Source: Helicobacter didelphidarum
Lineage (GTDB): Bacteria > Campylobacterota > Campylobacteria > Campylobacterales > Helicobacteraceae
Length of the DNA stretch: 64,000 nt
Direction of reading: 5' to 3'
NCBI RefSeq assembly: GCF_003364195.1
Contig: NZ_NXLQ01000001.1
Coordinates: forward strand, 186,001 to 250,000
The position numbers and the translations under genes are program-made. Shown here one piece after another: positions 46,197 through 55,552 of this stretch. A model generated the notes under the pieces. That model ran no database searches and was not told the origin of the DNA. It worked only from the letters and a program-made list of their open reading frames with translations. Numbering within the stretch: position 1 is the first letter of the stretch; the number at the start of each line of letters is the position of its first letter.

Positions 46197-48425
46197 TTAT
46201 AAAATCTTATCACTTTTTTCTTGTGCCTTCCTACGATGGAGTATAATGTGTAGTTCCAATACTTCAAGGCTAGCAGGAGTTATTCCACTAATGCGTTGTG
46301 CTTCTTGAAGTGTTTTTGGTCTATCCTTGCATAATTTCTCAATCACTTCAAGGCTTAATCCAGAGATTCCTTGATATTCAAAATCACTTGGAATCTCCAA
46401 ATGGAGATTTTGCTTACTTCGTTTAATTTGATTTTCTTGTTTATCAATATAGCTTTTGTATTTCGCATGGATTTGCAGTTGCTTGAGGGCACGACTACTT
46501 AACCCAGCAAAACGATTATCAAGTTTTCTCATTTTTGCAGGATTCATACTTTCTCTTCCTAAAATCAGAGAGAAATTACATTTATTTTGGAATCCATCCT
46601 CTCTAATTTGTGCTAATTTTTCAAGATTTATTTTATTCGGCGTGTAATCTTCGTCTAAAATTGGCAAACAAGATTCAATATTATTTTTGTCGGTCTCAAG
46701 TTGCATAAGAATAGAAGTCTCTAAAAGTTTAAGCTCTTTGCTATAAGGTAGCATTCTGAAACAAGCATTATCTTCTCTTAGTAATAAGCGATACTCTGCA
46801 CGACTTGTAAAAACACGATAGGGTTCATTTGTTCCTTTTGTTACTAAATCATCAATCATTACCCCAATATAGCTTTCACTTCTATCAAGAATGAGAGAAT
46901 CCCTTTTTACCTTGCCTTGTTTGTATAATATTGCGAGACATGCATTAATTCCAGCTGTGATACCTTGAGCTGCAGCTTCTTCATATCCTGTTGTGCCATT
47001 AATCTGTCCTGCAAAATAAAGATTTTTTATGATTCTTGATTCGAGGGTGTGATAGAGATTTGTTGGTTGACTATAATCATATTCGATAGCATAACCATAG
47101 CGAGTAATGACTGCGTGTTCTAATCCCGATATGGAATGGATAACTTCCTCTTGCACTTCATAAGGTAGGCTTGTGCTTAAGCCATTAATATAATATTCTC
47201 CGGCATTATAAGTTTGTGGTTCTAAGAAAAGTTGGTGTCGTTGTTTGTCTCTGAAGCGATTTACTTTATCTTCAATACTTGGACAATAACGAGGACCAAC
47301 ACTTTGTATTTGTCCTGTAAAAAGAGGTGCACGATAGAAATTAGATTCTATAATTTTATGGGTTGTATCATTCGTATAAGTTACAAAACATGGTAACTCA
47401 TGAGGCAAGAAATATCCATACTTTATTCGTGTATTAAGAATTTTTGAGATAAGATTTTCGCGTCCATAAATTAGGTAATCATGTGTTAGTATGCTAAAAT
47501 ATGGTGCATCTTTATGAATGTTTTGCATATCATTACATAAACCTTTTGTTGTTGTTCGTTGAATCTCACTTATATTTCCTGTTTCATTAAAGTTTTTGCG
47601 TAAGAAATTTTGAAATTTTTGCCAATCTTTAATATTTGCATTATTGATTGCTTCACGAAAGAGAAAATCTTTATCATAAGATTCTTGATTGGTAGACCTT
47701 TTTTCGTCATTATTATGAGATTTGAAGGAATTTTGCAAGGTTTGCAGTATCTCTCCTCTTGTATTGTGAGCATCTCCATAGTGTTTTTCTAGTATATCCG
47801 AATTAATACTTGAGCCAAGCACACGAGGACATGTACCTGTCTTTAATCGTTCGAGTGGTATGCCTAACTTGATGAGGTTTTCACTCAAATCATTACTTGC
47901 CATTTCTCCTGCTCTGCCATTATGACTTTTGTTTTCTCCAATGTGAATTAAACCCCTTAAAAAAGTTCCCGCAGTAAGGATTATTTTTGTTCCAAAAATT
48001 TGCTTTTGAATACTTAATTCTACACCGATAGCTTCATTATTCTGTGTGAGAATCTTTGTAACACTTCCTTGAATAAGAGTTAGATTTTTTGCATGCAATA
48101 AAACATCGCGTGCATGTTTGCGGTATAAATCCATATCAATTTGTACCCTTGTGCCACGTACAGCTGGACCTTTGGAAGCATTCAGGATTCTATATTGTAG
48201 CCCACTAATATCAGTGATTGCCCCCATAAGACCACCTAAAGAATCTATTTCTTTGACTAAATGCCCCTTACCCAAGCCCCCGATAGCAGGATTACAACTT
48301 GCAAGAGCTATATTATCAAGTAAGTGTGTGATAAGCAGAGTTTTTAAACCCATTTTAGCACAAATGTGACTTGCCTCTACACCTGCATGACCACCACCAA
48401 CTACAATTATTTCATAATTATCCAT
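46197..48425 (-). CDS. mnmG: tRNA uridine-5-carboxymethylaminomethyl enzyme MnmG (GidA), enlarged
   Basis: FAD enzyme which, with MnmE, modifies the wobble uridine of tRNAs. GGGHAG (10-15) binds FAD, and SCNPAIGGLGKGHLVKEID, GPAVRGTRVQID and the C-terminal AQRISGITPASLEVLELHI are all canonical. The family is about 620-640 residues; this one has 742. About 110 extra residues, rich in N, E, K and S, lie between LEKHYGDAHNTRGEI and ELPCFVTYTND (roughly residues 215-340). MnmE is elsewhere. GTTAGGGTCTAA precedes the ATG. Confidence 0.96.
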   Translation of the reverse strand: MDNYEIIVVGGGHAGVEASHICAKMGLKTLLITHLLDNIALASCNPAIGGLGKGHLVKEIDSLGGLMGAITDISGLQYRILNASKGPAVRGTRVQIDMDLYRKHARDVLLHAKNLTLIQGSVTKILTQNNEAIGVELSIQKQIFGTKIILTAGTFLRGLIHIGENKSHNGRAGEMASNDLSENLIKLGIPLERLKTGTCPRVLGSSINSDILEKHYGDAHNTRGEILQTLQNSFKSHNNDEKRSTNQESYDKDFLFREAINNANIKDWQKFQNFLRKNFNETGNISEIQRTTTKGLCNDMQNIHKDAPYFSILTHDYLIYGRENLISKILNTRIKYGYFLPHELPCFVTYTNDTTHKIIESNFYRAPLFTGQIQSVGPRYCPSIEDKVNRFRDKQRHQLFLEPQTYNAGEYYINGLSTSLPYEVQEEVIHSISGLEHAVITRYGYAIEYDYSQPTNLYHTLESRIIKNLYFAGQINGTTGYEEAAAQGITAGINACLAILYKQGKVKRDSLILDRSESYIGVMIDDLVTKGTNEPYRVFTSRAEYRLLLREDNACFRMLPYSKELKLLETSILMQLETDKNNIESCLPILDEDYTPNKINLEKLAQIREDGFQNKCNFSLILGRESMNPAKMRKLDNRFAGLSSRALKQLQIHAKYKSYIDKQENQIKRSKQNLHLEIPSDFEYQGISGLSLEVIEKLCKDRPKTLQEAQRISGITPASLEVLELHIILHRRKAQEKSDKIL

Positions 48426-48458
48426 TTTTAGACCCTAACTTTAGTATTTTTTAGTAAA

Positions 48459-48464
48459 ATTATA
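48459..48464 (-). promoter_or_regulatory. -10 box for mnmG
   Basis: TATAAT on the minus strand, preceded by CTG, about 34 bases before the mnmG ATG. A TATAAA at 48468-48473 on the plus strand, 28 bases before cdsA, sits almost back to back with it. Confidence 0.5.
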
Positions 48465-48500
48465 CAGTATAAATTGTTGAATTTCTCTTAGGAGTATAAA

Positions 48501-49295
48501 ATGTTAAAAAAGTTTAAGGCTTTTATTATGCAAGATTCACAAAGAGTGTGGAGTGCTTTAGTGATGATAGTTGTTCTTGGGGTTGTATTTTGGATAAATA
48601 ATAGGGAGTTGACTTGGGCTAGTATGGGGGTGCTTTATCTCATTGCAATGTATGAAGCAACAAAGCTCTATCAAATCAATTTACATACATTCAGCATTAT
48701 TCTTGCTGTTGTGTTGTGGGTAGCACTCTATTTTAGCACAAAACAAGCACATATGGTCGTCGCAACACTTGGATTATGTGCTGCCTCAATCTATGCGATA
48801 CGCGATAATTCAGATTCTGGCTTTAAGCTTATTGCACCTTTTATCTATCCATCTTTACCTTTCGTATCTCTTTATTCTTTATATTGTCTCGGAGTAGGAT
48901 ATTTAGTGTGGCTTATTATTGTTGTCGCAATTGCCGATATTTTTGCATATTATGGAGGTAAAAAGCTTGGCAGAACTCCATTATGTGCAATGTCACCAAA
49001 GAAAACTATTGAGGGGGCATTGTGTGGGATTGTTGGTGGAGTTATTGCTGGTTCTGTTGCTGGTATTGGAATATTTGGAACATTTCCAATAGCAGCAATT
49101 TCCAGTGTATTTATTATTATATGTTCTATTATTGGAGATTTATTTGAGAGTGCATTAAAAAGACGTGCCAATCTCAAAGATTCTGGGACGATTTTACCCG
49201 GACATGGAGGGATTCTTGATAGAATAGATGCGATTTTATTTGGTTCTGTTGCCATGTTATTTATTTTGTCGTTGCTTACAATGTATCACCCATAA
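48501..49295 (+). CDS. cdsA: phosphatidate cytidylyltransferase
   Basis: Integral membrane enzyme making CDP-diacylglycerol, the precursor of all major phospholipids. About seven hydrophobic segments are visible. The family signature lies near the C-terminus: SALKRRANLKDSGTILPGHGG followed by ILDRIDAI, with upstream DIFAYYGGKKLGRTPL and SPKKTIEGALCG. Length, 264 residues, is normal. TTAGGAG precedes the ATG. In H. pylori dxr follows cdsA; here a lipoprotein gene follows. Confidence 0.95.
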   Translation: MLKKFKAFIMQDSQRVWSALVMIVVLGVVFWINNRELTWASMGVLYLIAMYEATKLYQINLHTFSIILAVVLWVALYFSTKQAHMVVATLGLCAASIYAIRDNSDSGFKLIAPFIYPSLPFVSLYSLYCLGVGYLVWLIIVVAIADIFAYYGGKKLGRTPLCAMSPKKTIEGALCGIVGGVIAGSVAGIGIFGTFPIAAISSVFIIICSIIGDLFESALKRRANLKDSGTILPGHGGILDRIDAILFGSVAMLFILSLLTMYHP

Positions 49296-49598
49296 TATAA
49301 TAAAAATGGTAGAAAGTTATTTTGACAAAATTTTCTGACTTATAGTATCGCACTTGCTGATAGATGAGAGTGTAACCTATTCTAAAATTTTATAAAGAGT
49401 AAAATGAGAGAATGAAGGTTTCAATTTATTTTTTAGGGCATTTATCCTATGTCAATGGATTAAGGATTTCTAAAAATTTATTTTCATCAAAAACTCTATG
49501 AAAAACTCTCCCACAAAAGTGATTTTTAGATATAATGCCTTAAATGAATTAATTAATATTTAGTGGCTATTATGATTCTGTTTAAATAAAGGAAAAAA
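49296..49598. other. 303-base gap before the lipoprotein gene
   Basis: No gene or RNA seen. A TATAAT at 49531-49536 is the probable promoter of the next gene. Confidence 0.4.
49531..49536 (+). promoter_or_regulatory. -10 box for the periplasmic lipoprotein gene
   Basis: TATAAT about 63 bases before the ATG at 49599. Confidence 0.45.
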
Positions 49599-50858
49599 AT
49601 GCTATCTACCGCAAAAGACAAGATAATAAAAATTCTGTTTGCTTTTTGTATTATAAGTTTTTTATTTTCATGCACTTTTGCAAAGACACAAGTGATGTCT
49701 CCCCTTCCTACACCAACACAAGAGGTTTTGAATATTTCCGTTAAGAAGTGTTCGAAATCTTGCTTAAAAAAGCTTTTTGATATGGAATATTATTTTAGTT
49801 TTATTGCACTATATGGGAACTATAATGATGATGATTTAAGAAATAAATTTCAGATTGCTTCAGCAATTTTAGATACAAATATTTTACCACCATCTCTTAA
49901 TCCAGAAACAGGAGTACGTGTTGCACTTCTCATTCCACAGAAAAATATTGGGCGGTATTCTATTACAAGTGCGGATTCTATTCTTTTATATTTAGTTACG
50001 CATGGTGATAATTTTGAATTTAAGGTTTTTAACTCACAAAATGAGGAAGCAGACAATGTGCGTAAAGCATACCAAAATGCACTCAATGAAAAATATGATT
50101 TTGTAGTTGCCATTTTGACACCAAAGGGTATGGCAAATCTTTTGCGAGATTCTGAGATGTCTCTACCACTTTTCATTCCTACTATTCACAAAAAGAATGC
50201 AGGGCAATATGCTAACGCTAAGAATGTATTTTTTGGTGGAATTGATTATGAAAAACAAATTGATATGATGGTTGCTTTATCATCTTCAAAAAATGCTCCA
50301 ATTATTAGTCTTGATGATGATGGTGTTGTGGGAAAAATGTTGGGCAATATACTCAAAACAAAATCACAAAATATTATCGCACAAGAAAGTATAGATTCTA
50401 AGAAATCTAATGACTTTAAACCTTTATTGCAAAAGATTCGAACAGAAATTAGAAAATCCATGATAGTATTGAATACTTCTGTTATTAAGAGTGGATTAAT
50501 TGTGCCTCAAATAGGTAATACAAAAAATATGCCCATAGCTTTTCTTTCTTCACAAATCAATTATAATCTTTCGCTTTTAAGCCTTATACCAAAAGAGGAT
50601 ACACAAAAGATTTTTATTGTTAATGCAATTGGTCCATTAAATCCAAAATTATTAGCTTTTAATGAGCTTTTAAATTCTGATTTACAATATGATTGGGTAA
50701 ATTATGCTACTGCTCTTGCCATTGATATTTTATTATCTCAAGGTAACAAAAATAGTGCAAGATTTTTTCACGAAAAACTTGATAATAACCAAGTGCAGTA
50801 TAACGATAGATTCTATGGAGTAAAAGATTCTCATTTTATTCCTGTAAAGCTTAAATAG
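49599..50858 (+). CDS. predicted periplasmic lipoprotein with binding-protein-like fold
   Basis: A hydrophobic signal ends in a lipobox-like FLFSC (cysteine near residue 25). The mature part alternates strands and helices (VRVALLIPQKNIGRY, YDFVVAILTPKGMANLL, NVFFGGIDYEKQIDMM, APIISLDDDG), a pattern of type I periplasmic binding proteins and of the C-terminal domain of LpoA, a peptidoglycan synthase activator. That resemblance is my inference from pattern only. Length 419 residues. AAAGGAAAAAA precedes the ATG. Nothing nearby fixes the ligand. Confidence 0.7.
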   Translation: MLSTAKDKIIKILFAFCIISFLFSCTFAKTQVMSPLPTPTQEVLNISVKKCSKSCLKKLFDMEYYFSFIALYGNYNDDDLRNKFQIASAILDTNILPPSLNPETGVRVALLIPQKNIGRYSITSADSILLYLVTHGDNFEFKVFNSQNEEADNVRKAYQNALNEKYDFVVAILTPKGMANLLRDSEMSLPLFIPTIHKKNAGQYANAKNVFFGGIDYEKQIDMMVALSSSKNAPIISLDDDGVVGKMLGNILKTKSQNIIAQESIDSKKSNDFKPLLQKIRTEIRKSMIVLNTSVIKSGLIVPQIGNTKNMPIAFLSSQINYNLSLLSLIPKEDTQKIFIVNAIGPLNPKLLAFNELLNSDLQYDWVNYATALAIDILLSQGNKNSARFFHEKLDNNQVQYNDRFYGVKDSHFIPVKLK

Positions 50859-50920
50859 AAGTCGAGAAATTTTATCATTTTTCAATCTACATTTTTTACC
50901 TTATTTTAAGGAAGGCAATT

Positions 50921-51892
50921 ATGCGAGAAAAGCTACAAGAAGTGAAGACATCTCAAACAAAACAGAGTAATGCTTTTAAATGTCTTAATCATTATAAAAA
51001 GTCAAAAAAAGCTTACCATATCAATGCACACATAAAACCTTTGCAATTTGAATCTAATACACATTGTGTAGGGGATTCTCAAAATAAAAAAGGCTTAAAT
51101 TCTGTTTCCCAACAATCCGAGAATATTGAGGAACTTATGACTTTCTTAACACAATATGCTGCCATGCTTATGTCAAATGGTGCATATACTTCACGCGTTG
51201 TGCGTTGCACACAAAGAATTGGAGCGAGTTATGGGTATGATGTCAATATGATAATTTGGTTAAAATCGATCACTTTGAGTATTTATGAGAAATCAAATTA
51301 TCAAAATCGTCGCACTCAAGTTAATCCTAATCCTCCATTAGGTGCAAATTTTAGAATCATTTCTGATTTAAGTGCATTAAGTTGGTATATTTATGATCAC
51401 GCAATTCCTCTCAAAGAAGCGACCGAACGTTTTGAACAAATTATGGAATCGAAAAATTATGGTTTTATTTCTTCATTATTTTTTGTAAGCATTGCAAATA
51501 CTGCATTTTGCAAGCTTTTTGATGGTGATGTAGGAGCATTGTTGTGTGTATTTATGGGTACATTTGCAGGATTTGCAACAAAGTATCTTTTAACAAAGTT
51601 AAAGATTGATGCACGAGCTATGTTTATTGTAGTTTCTTTTGTTTCAAGTTTTGTTGCTTATATTGGTGTGCATTTTGGTCTCACAAAGACACCAGAGATT
51701 GCTGTTGGTTTAAGTATTCTTTATTTGATACCTGGTGTGCAAATTATCAATTCTCTTACAGATGTATTACATGAATATACACTTATGGCAATCAGTCGTG
51801 GGGTTAATATGGGAATCTTATTGATTTGTATAGCAGTTGGTGCATATCTTACGCTAAGTATTGCACAAGTAAGTTTGATTCACACGCAATAA
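50921..51892 (+). CDS. ThrE-type threonine/serine exporter, N-terminal component
   Basis: The DUF1212/ThrE N-terminal family. The cytoplasmic start of the domain is MTFLTQYAAMLMSNGAYTSRVVR, followed by FRIISDLSALSWYIYDHAI. Four or five membrane helices follow (AFCKLFDGDVGALLCVFMG and VGLSILYLIPGVQIINSLTD). About 75 poorly conserved basic residues precede the domain. TAAGGAAGGC precedes the ATG. The next gene encodes the matching DUF3815 half, so the exporter is split in two polypeptides. Transport substrate (threonine, serine or dicarboxylate) is not proven. Confidence 0.88.
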   Translation: MREKLQEVKTSQTKQSNAFKCLNHYKKSKKAYHINAHIKPLQFESNTHCVGDSQNKKGLNSVSQQSENIEELMTFLTQYAAMLMSNGAYTSRVVRCTQRIGASYGYDVNMIIWLKSITLSIYEKSNYQNRRTQVNPNPPLGANFRIISDLSALSWYIYDHAIPLKEATERFEQIMESKNYGFISSLFFVSIANTAFCKLFDGDVGALLCVFMGTFAGFATKYLLTKLKIDARAMFIVVSFVSSFVAYIGVHFGLTKTPEIAVGLSILYLIPGVQIINSLTDVLHEYTLMAISRGVNMGILLICIAVGAYLTLSIAQVSLIHTQ

Positions 51893-51963
51893 TAAGATTT
51901 GTAATAGATTAGAATATTATCTAGTAGGAAATATATTTATGAATTGGTTATTAGGGGATATAA

Positions 51964-52542
51964 ATGTTTGATATAGCACATTTTTATCCGGCGGTATTAG
52001 AGTTTCTTTATAGAGATTTTTTTAATACAAATTCTTTTGAACATGTTCTAATGAATACAATATTTGCTATGGTGGCAGGTTTTGGATTTAGTTACGCCTT
52101 TAATCCACCACGTAATATTTTTATTGGAATTGTATGTGTTTCAGGATTTGGATATTTTGTTCGTTCAATGCTTATGCAATTTTCAATCTTTAGTCTTGCT
52201 GGAGCAAGTTTTTGTGCAAGTTTTTGCATGGGATTGATGACAATGCTTGTGGCAAAACGGAAGAAAGTTCCTGCTGAAATTATTGTTTTTCCTGCACTTT
52301 TACCAATGTTTCCTGGTAGTTATGGTTATAAAAGTATTCTTTCTATTCTTGCTTTTACACAACATGCTGATAAGCCCGAACAATTAGGCTATTTGCTTGC
52401 ATTTTTTAATAATATTACTATTATGCTTTCTGTTTCTACATCTCTTGTAGCCGGAGTCCTTGTAACTTTTATTATTTTTTATGAACAAAGTTTTATGATG
52501 ACGAGAGGTCACAAAAGAAGTTTTTTTTCTAAAAAATCTTAG
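51964..52542 (+). CDS. ThrE-type exporter, C-terminal component (DUF3815)
   Basis: Polytopic membrane protein of the DUF3815 family, the natural partner of the preceding ThrE N-terminal half. Signature parts are FGFSYAFNPPRNIF, GFGYFVRSML and VFPALLPMFPGSYGYKSI. About four to five membrane segments. TTAGGGG precedes the ATG, 71 bases after the partner's stop. The last codons contain a T8 run. Confidence 0.88.
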   Translation: MFDIAHFYPAVLEFLYRDFFNTNSFEHVLMNTIFAMVAGFGFSYAFNPPRNIFIGIVCVSGFGYFVRSMLMQFSIFSLAGASFCASFCMGLMTMLVAKRKKVPAEIIVFPALLPMFPGSYGYKSILSILAFTQHADKPEQLGYLLAFFNNITIMLSVSTSLVAGVLVTFIIFYEQSFMMTRGHKRSFFSKKS

Positions 52543-52905
52543 AATCTTTTTGGCTACAACAGAATAATCTTAGAATCTCTTTTTATCGATCTTCATATCA
52601 TAAAGAGATAATAAAGAATTTATAATGGTATTTATTGAAGCTTCAAGTATTTTAATATAATGGAATTACCATGAAAAATTCTTGTTCTATTACAAGTTTC
52701 TTCTTGAGACTTCTTATAAAGTTATGAATTATACAAGAAAATTATCAAAGTAGAAAAATTAATATTTAAAGGCTTCCTAAATGTATAGAAGAAAGCTTAG
52801 AGTGTAGAATATTTGTAAATAAAGCTAGTAACCGCCTTAAGGATTTATATCAATGCAGATTCTATAAACTTATATTCAATATCACACAGGAGGTTTTTTA
52901 ACAAG
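52543..52905. other. 363-base gap between convergent genes
   Basis: No gene or RNA seen. A strong AGGAGG near 52890 is followed by no usable start codon and is probably chance. Confidence 0.35.
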
Positions 52906-53691
52906 CTATTGTATTAGCCCAATCATATCTCTAATAGCTTGCTCTAGCCCAATAAAAATAGAACGTGCTATGATGCTTTGCCCTATATTGAGTTCTTCAA
53001 TCTCTTTGATCTTGACAATTTCTGCAACATTAAAATAATTTAGTCCATGCCCCGCATATACATTTAACCCCTCATTGAAAGCAAGTTTTGCACTAGATTC
53101 TATATTGTGAATTTCTTGTACCAGACGAGTATGCAATGCACTTCTGCTTGTTTCAAACTCTTTAATACTATGATGGGTGTGCGGGAGATTTGAAGAAAGC
53201 ATAAGGGATATATTGGCATACTTTCCCGTATGAAGTTCCACACCAATTTTTGTACCAAGTTGATGTGAAATCTCTATGCTTTTCTCTATACTCTTGTCAC
53301 ATGGATCAACAAAAAGTGAAACTTCAATCTCATTGCTACAGAATCTTTCTAAAATTGGTAACATACCTTCATGTAATAATAATCCACCTTCAGTTGTTAC
53401 CTCATTTCGCTTTTCTGGAACAAGTGTAATTCTATGTGGTTTTTTTGTGCAAATAAAATCTACTATGTCTTTTGCACTTGAGCATTCTATATTAATCGGC
53501 AAGAAACTCGATTCTATAATCCGTGAAATATCGCTATCATGAATATGTCTTCTATCTTCTCGCAAATGAATTGTTATTTGACTAGCTCCAGATCGCTTAG
53601 CAATAAAAATTGCTTCCAATGGATCAGGGTCATTGATTTTCCTTGTTTCTCGTAGATATGCAATGTGATCTATATTTATTCCAAGTCGCAT
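52906..53691 (-). CDS. pdxJ: pyridoxine 5'-phosphate synthase
   Basis: Closes the ring of pyridoxine phosphate from 1-deoxyxylulose 5-phosphate and the PdxA product. Family signatures are LGINIDHIAYLRETR, LREDRRHIHDSDI, ITLVPEKRNEVTTEGG and VYAGHGLNYFNV. Length, 261 residues, is typical for the group. AAGGGAAAC precedes the ATG. In H. pylori it lies beside pdxA; here the pair is about 19 kb apart, so this locus is rearranged. Confidence 0.96.
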   Translation of the reverse strand: MRLGINIDHIAYLRETRKINDPDPLEAIFIAKRSGASQITIHLREDRRHIHDSDISRIIESSFLPINIECSSAKDIVDFICTKKPHRITLVPEKRNEVTTEGGLLLHEGMLPILERFCSNEIEVSLFVDPCDKSIEKSIEISHQLGTKIGVELHTGKYANISLMLSSNLPHTHHSIKEFETSRSALHTRLVQEIHNIESSAKLAFNEGLNVYAGHGLNYFNVAEIVKIKEIEELNIGQSIIARSIFIGLEQAIRDMIGLIQ

Positions 53692-53724
53692 TGATGTTTC
53701 CCTTATTTGAAAAAATATGCTAAC

Positions 53725-53730
53725 ATTATA
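53725..53730 (-). promoter_or_regulatory. -10 box for pdxJ
   Basis: TATAAT on the minus strand, preceded by AGT, 34 bases before the pdxJ ATG. It lies in the short region shared with divergent cheR. Confidence 0.45.
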
Positions 53731-53778
53731 ACTTAAAAAATTCTATTTCTTTCATATTAGAAAGAATAAGGACAATAG

Positions 53779-54651
53779 ATGAATAAAAAAATATTTCAGC
53801 TTGATACCAAAACTCTCCATCAAATACAAGACGCACTTTATGAAACATGTGGTATTCACTTAACTGATACAAAACAGACCATGATACAAAATAGAATTAA
53901 TGTATTATTAAAGGATTCTATTTGTGCTAATATCCATTCATTTGATGATCTCTTTTGTGCAATTAAAAATAATCCCCAAATAAGACAATCTTTTATTAAT
54001 AACTTTACTACAAATAAAACAGATCTTTTTCGAGAATCTTATCACTTTGATGATATGCTTAATCGCACGTTAATTCCATTATTGCAAAATAATGAATCTA
54101 TTAATATTTTTTGTTCAGCAAGCTCAAGTGGTGAAGAGCCTTATTCTATCGCAGCAACTTGTATGTATGCAAAAAATATTTATCAATCGCATTCTACAAT
54201 TAAAATTATTGCAACAGATATTGATACTAATATGCTGAATCTTGCAAAAAAAGGAGAATATACACTTGATTTAAGACTAAATAAGATTCCTGATTGGGTA
54301 ACTCTGGACAATTATTTTGATATTCTAAAAACAACCCCACATAATACTATGTATCTGCGTGCAAAAAAATCATTAAAGGATATGATAACTTTTCGGCAAC
54401 TTAACCTTTTTAGCAAAAGTTACCCTTTTAGCAATAATGAATTTGATATGATCTTTTGTCGCAATGTCCTTATTTACTTCAAACAAAGCGATCAAGAAAA
54501 AATTTTAGCAAAATTACATAATATACTCAAGGTTGGCGGAACCTTGTATTTGGGGCATTCCGAAGATATTTTAGGATTAAGTTCTCAATTCGATAGACTC
54601 GGTAATAAAATATTTATAAAAAATTCAGAATCTCTTATGGGTATATTCTAA
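53779..54651 (+). CDS. cheR: chemotaxis protein methyltransferase CheR
   Basis: Methylates glutamates of chemoreceptors using SAM, for adaptation. The N-terminal helical domain ends with TTNKTDLFRESYHFD. The SAM domain shows NIFCSASSSGEEPYSIA, IIATDIDTNML and FDMIFCRNVLIYF. Length, 290 residues, is normal. AAGGACAATAG precedes the ATG. cheB follows 24 bases later. H. pylori lacks this pair; Campylobacter and some other Helicobacter have it. Confidence 0.95.
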   Translation: MNKKIFQLDTKTLHQIQDALYETCGIHLTDTKQTMIQNRINVLLKDSICANIHSFDDLFCAIKNNPQIRQSFINNFTTNKTDLFRESYHFDDMLNRTLIPLLQNNESINIFCSASSSGEEPYSIAATCMYAKNIYQSHSTIKIIATDIDTNMLNLAKKGEYTLDLRLNKIPDWVTLDNYFDILKTTPHNTMYLRAKKSLKDMITFRQLNLFSKSYPFSNNEFDMIFCRNVLIYFKQSDQEKILAKLHNILKVGGTLYLGHSEDILGLSSQFDRLGNKIFIKNSESLMGIF

Positions 54652-54675
54652 GTTAATAAAAATAGAGGGAAAATT

Positions 54676-55440
54676 ATGGCATTAGATAGAAAAGTAAATA
54701 ATATTTTATCAAAACAAGTTGAGGAAAAATATCATCCCGATACAGTGTTAGAGAAGAAGCCTTGTTCGTTATCACGAGAAAAGTTAATTGTTATAGGTAG
54801 TTCTACTGGGGGTACAGAAGCATTGAACAAAATTTTATCAACTTTACCTTCTAAAGGGTTGCCACCGATAGTTATAGTGCAACATATTCCCAAAATGTTT
54901 TCTTCTTCTTTAACTGCAAGACTTGATTCAAACAGTCAGCTTCAAGTATTTGAGATTAATTCAAAAGTGCAGTTGCAAAATGATTGTGTTTATGTTGCAA
55001 ATGGAGATTCTCATGCTCTGTTAAGTTACAAGGAGGGTAAATATTATGTTGCACCATTTGAAGCAAATAGGGTAAGCAGACACAGACCTAGTGTTGATAT
55101 ATTATTTCGAAGTGCAAATAATATATCGGGGAAAAACACTTTAGCAATCATTCTGACTGGTATGGGTGATGATGGTATGATAGGAATGAAAGAACTTTTT
55201 GATAATGGTGCATATACAATAGCTCAAGATGAACAAACTTGTGTTGTTTTTGGTATGCCAAAAAAAGCCATAGAGATTGGTGCTGTGCGTGAAATCTTAC
55301 CTTTACAACAGATTCCAAAAAGGATTATGGACTACGCATCAAATAAAATTAATCTTTTGAAACCAAAAGAGCCAGATATTAATACACCGAATATATTATC
55401 CGCAACAAGCGAAGAAAAAGATTCTGATAAAGAAAATTAA
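54676..55440 (+). CDS. cheB: receiver-less CheB protein-glutamate methylesterase
   Basis: Removes methyl groups from (or deamidates) chemoreceptors. The catalytic triad is visible: Ser43 in VIGSSTGGTEA, His70 in VQHIPKMF and Asp166 in TGMGDDGM. Classical CheB has an N-terminal receiver domain of about 140 residues; here only about 35 short, polar residues precede the catalytic domain, so activity is not gated by phosphorylation in the usual way. I recall the same lack in C. jejuni CheB. AGAGGGAAAA precedes the ATG. A C9 run follows the stop closely. Confidence 0.94.
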   Translation: MALDRKVNNILSKQVEEKYHPDTVLEKKPCSLSREKLIVIGSSTGGTEALNKILSTLPSKGLPPIVIVQHIPKMFSSSLTARLDSNSQLQVFEINSKVQLQNDCVYVANGDSHALLSYKEGKYYVAPFEANRVSRHRPSVDILFRSANNISGKNTLAIILTGMGDDGMIGMKELFDNGAYTIAQDEQTCVVFGMPKKAIEIGAVREILPLQQIPKRIMDYASNKINLLKPKEPDINTPNILSATSEEKDSDKEN

Positions 55441-55446
55441 TCCCCA

Positions 55447-55455
55447 CCCCCCCCC
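55447..55455. repeat. C9 tract after cheB
   Basis: Nine C immediately before an ATG at 55456 that opens a 43-codon frame to 55587. The tract is intergenic, because the cheB stop precedes it in frame. A role in slippage is possible but no gene is clearly controlled. Confidence 0.6.
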
Positions 55456-55552
55456 ATGATTTTCTCTATCCAACAACACATTCTTCTTTCCCTCAAGCAA
55501 TTACAAAAAAACAATAAGATAAGAAACACTTTTTCAATCAATAATAGAATTA

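Noticed and set aside
52880-52905. AGGAGG near 52890 as the ribosome site of a new gene
   Set aside because: No ATG, GTG or usable TTG follows at proper distance with an open frame; it lies between two convergent genes.
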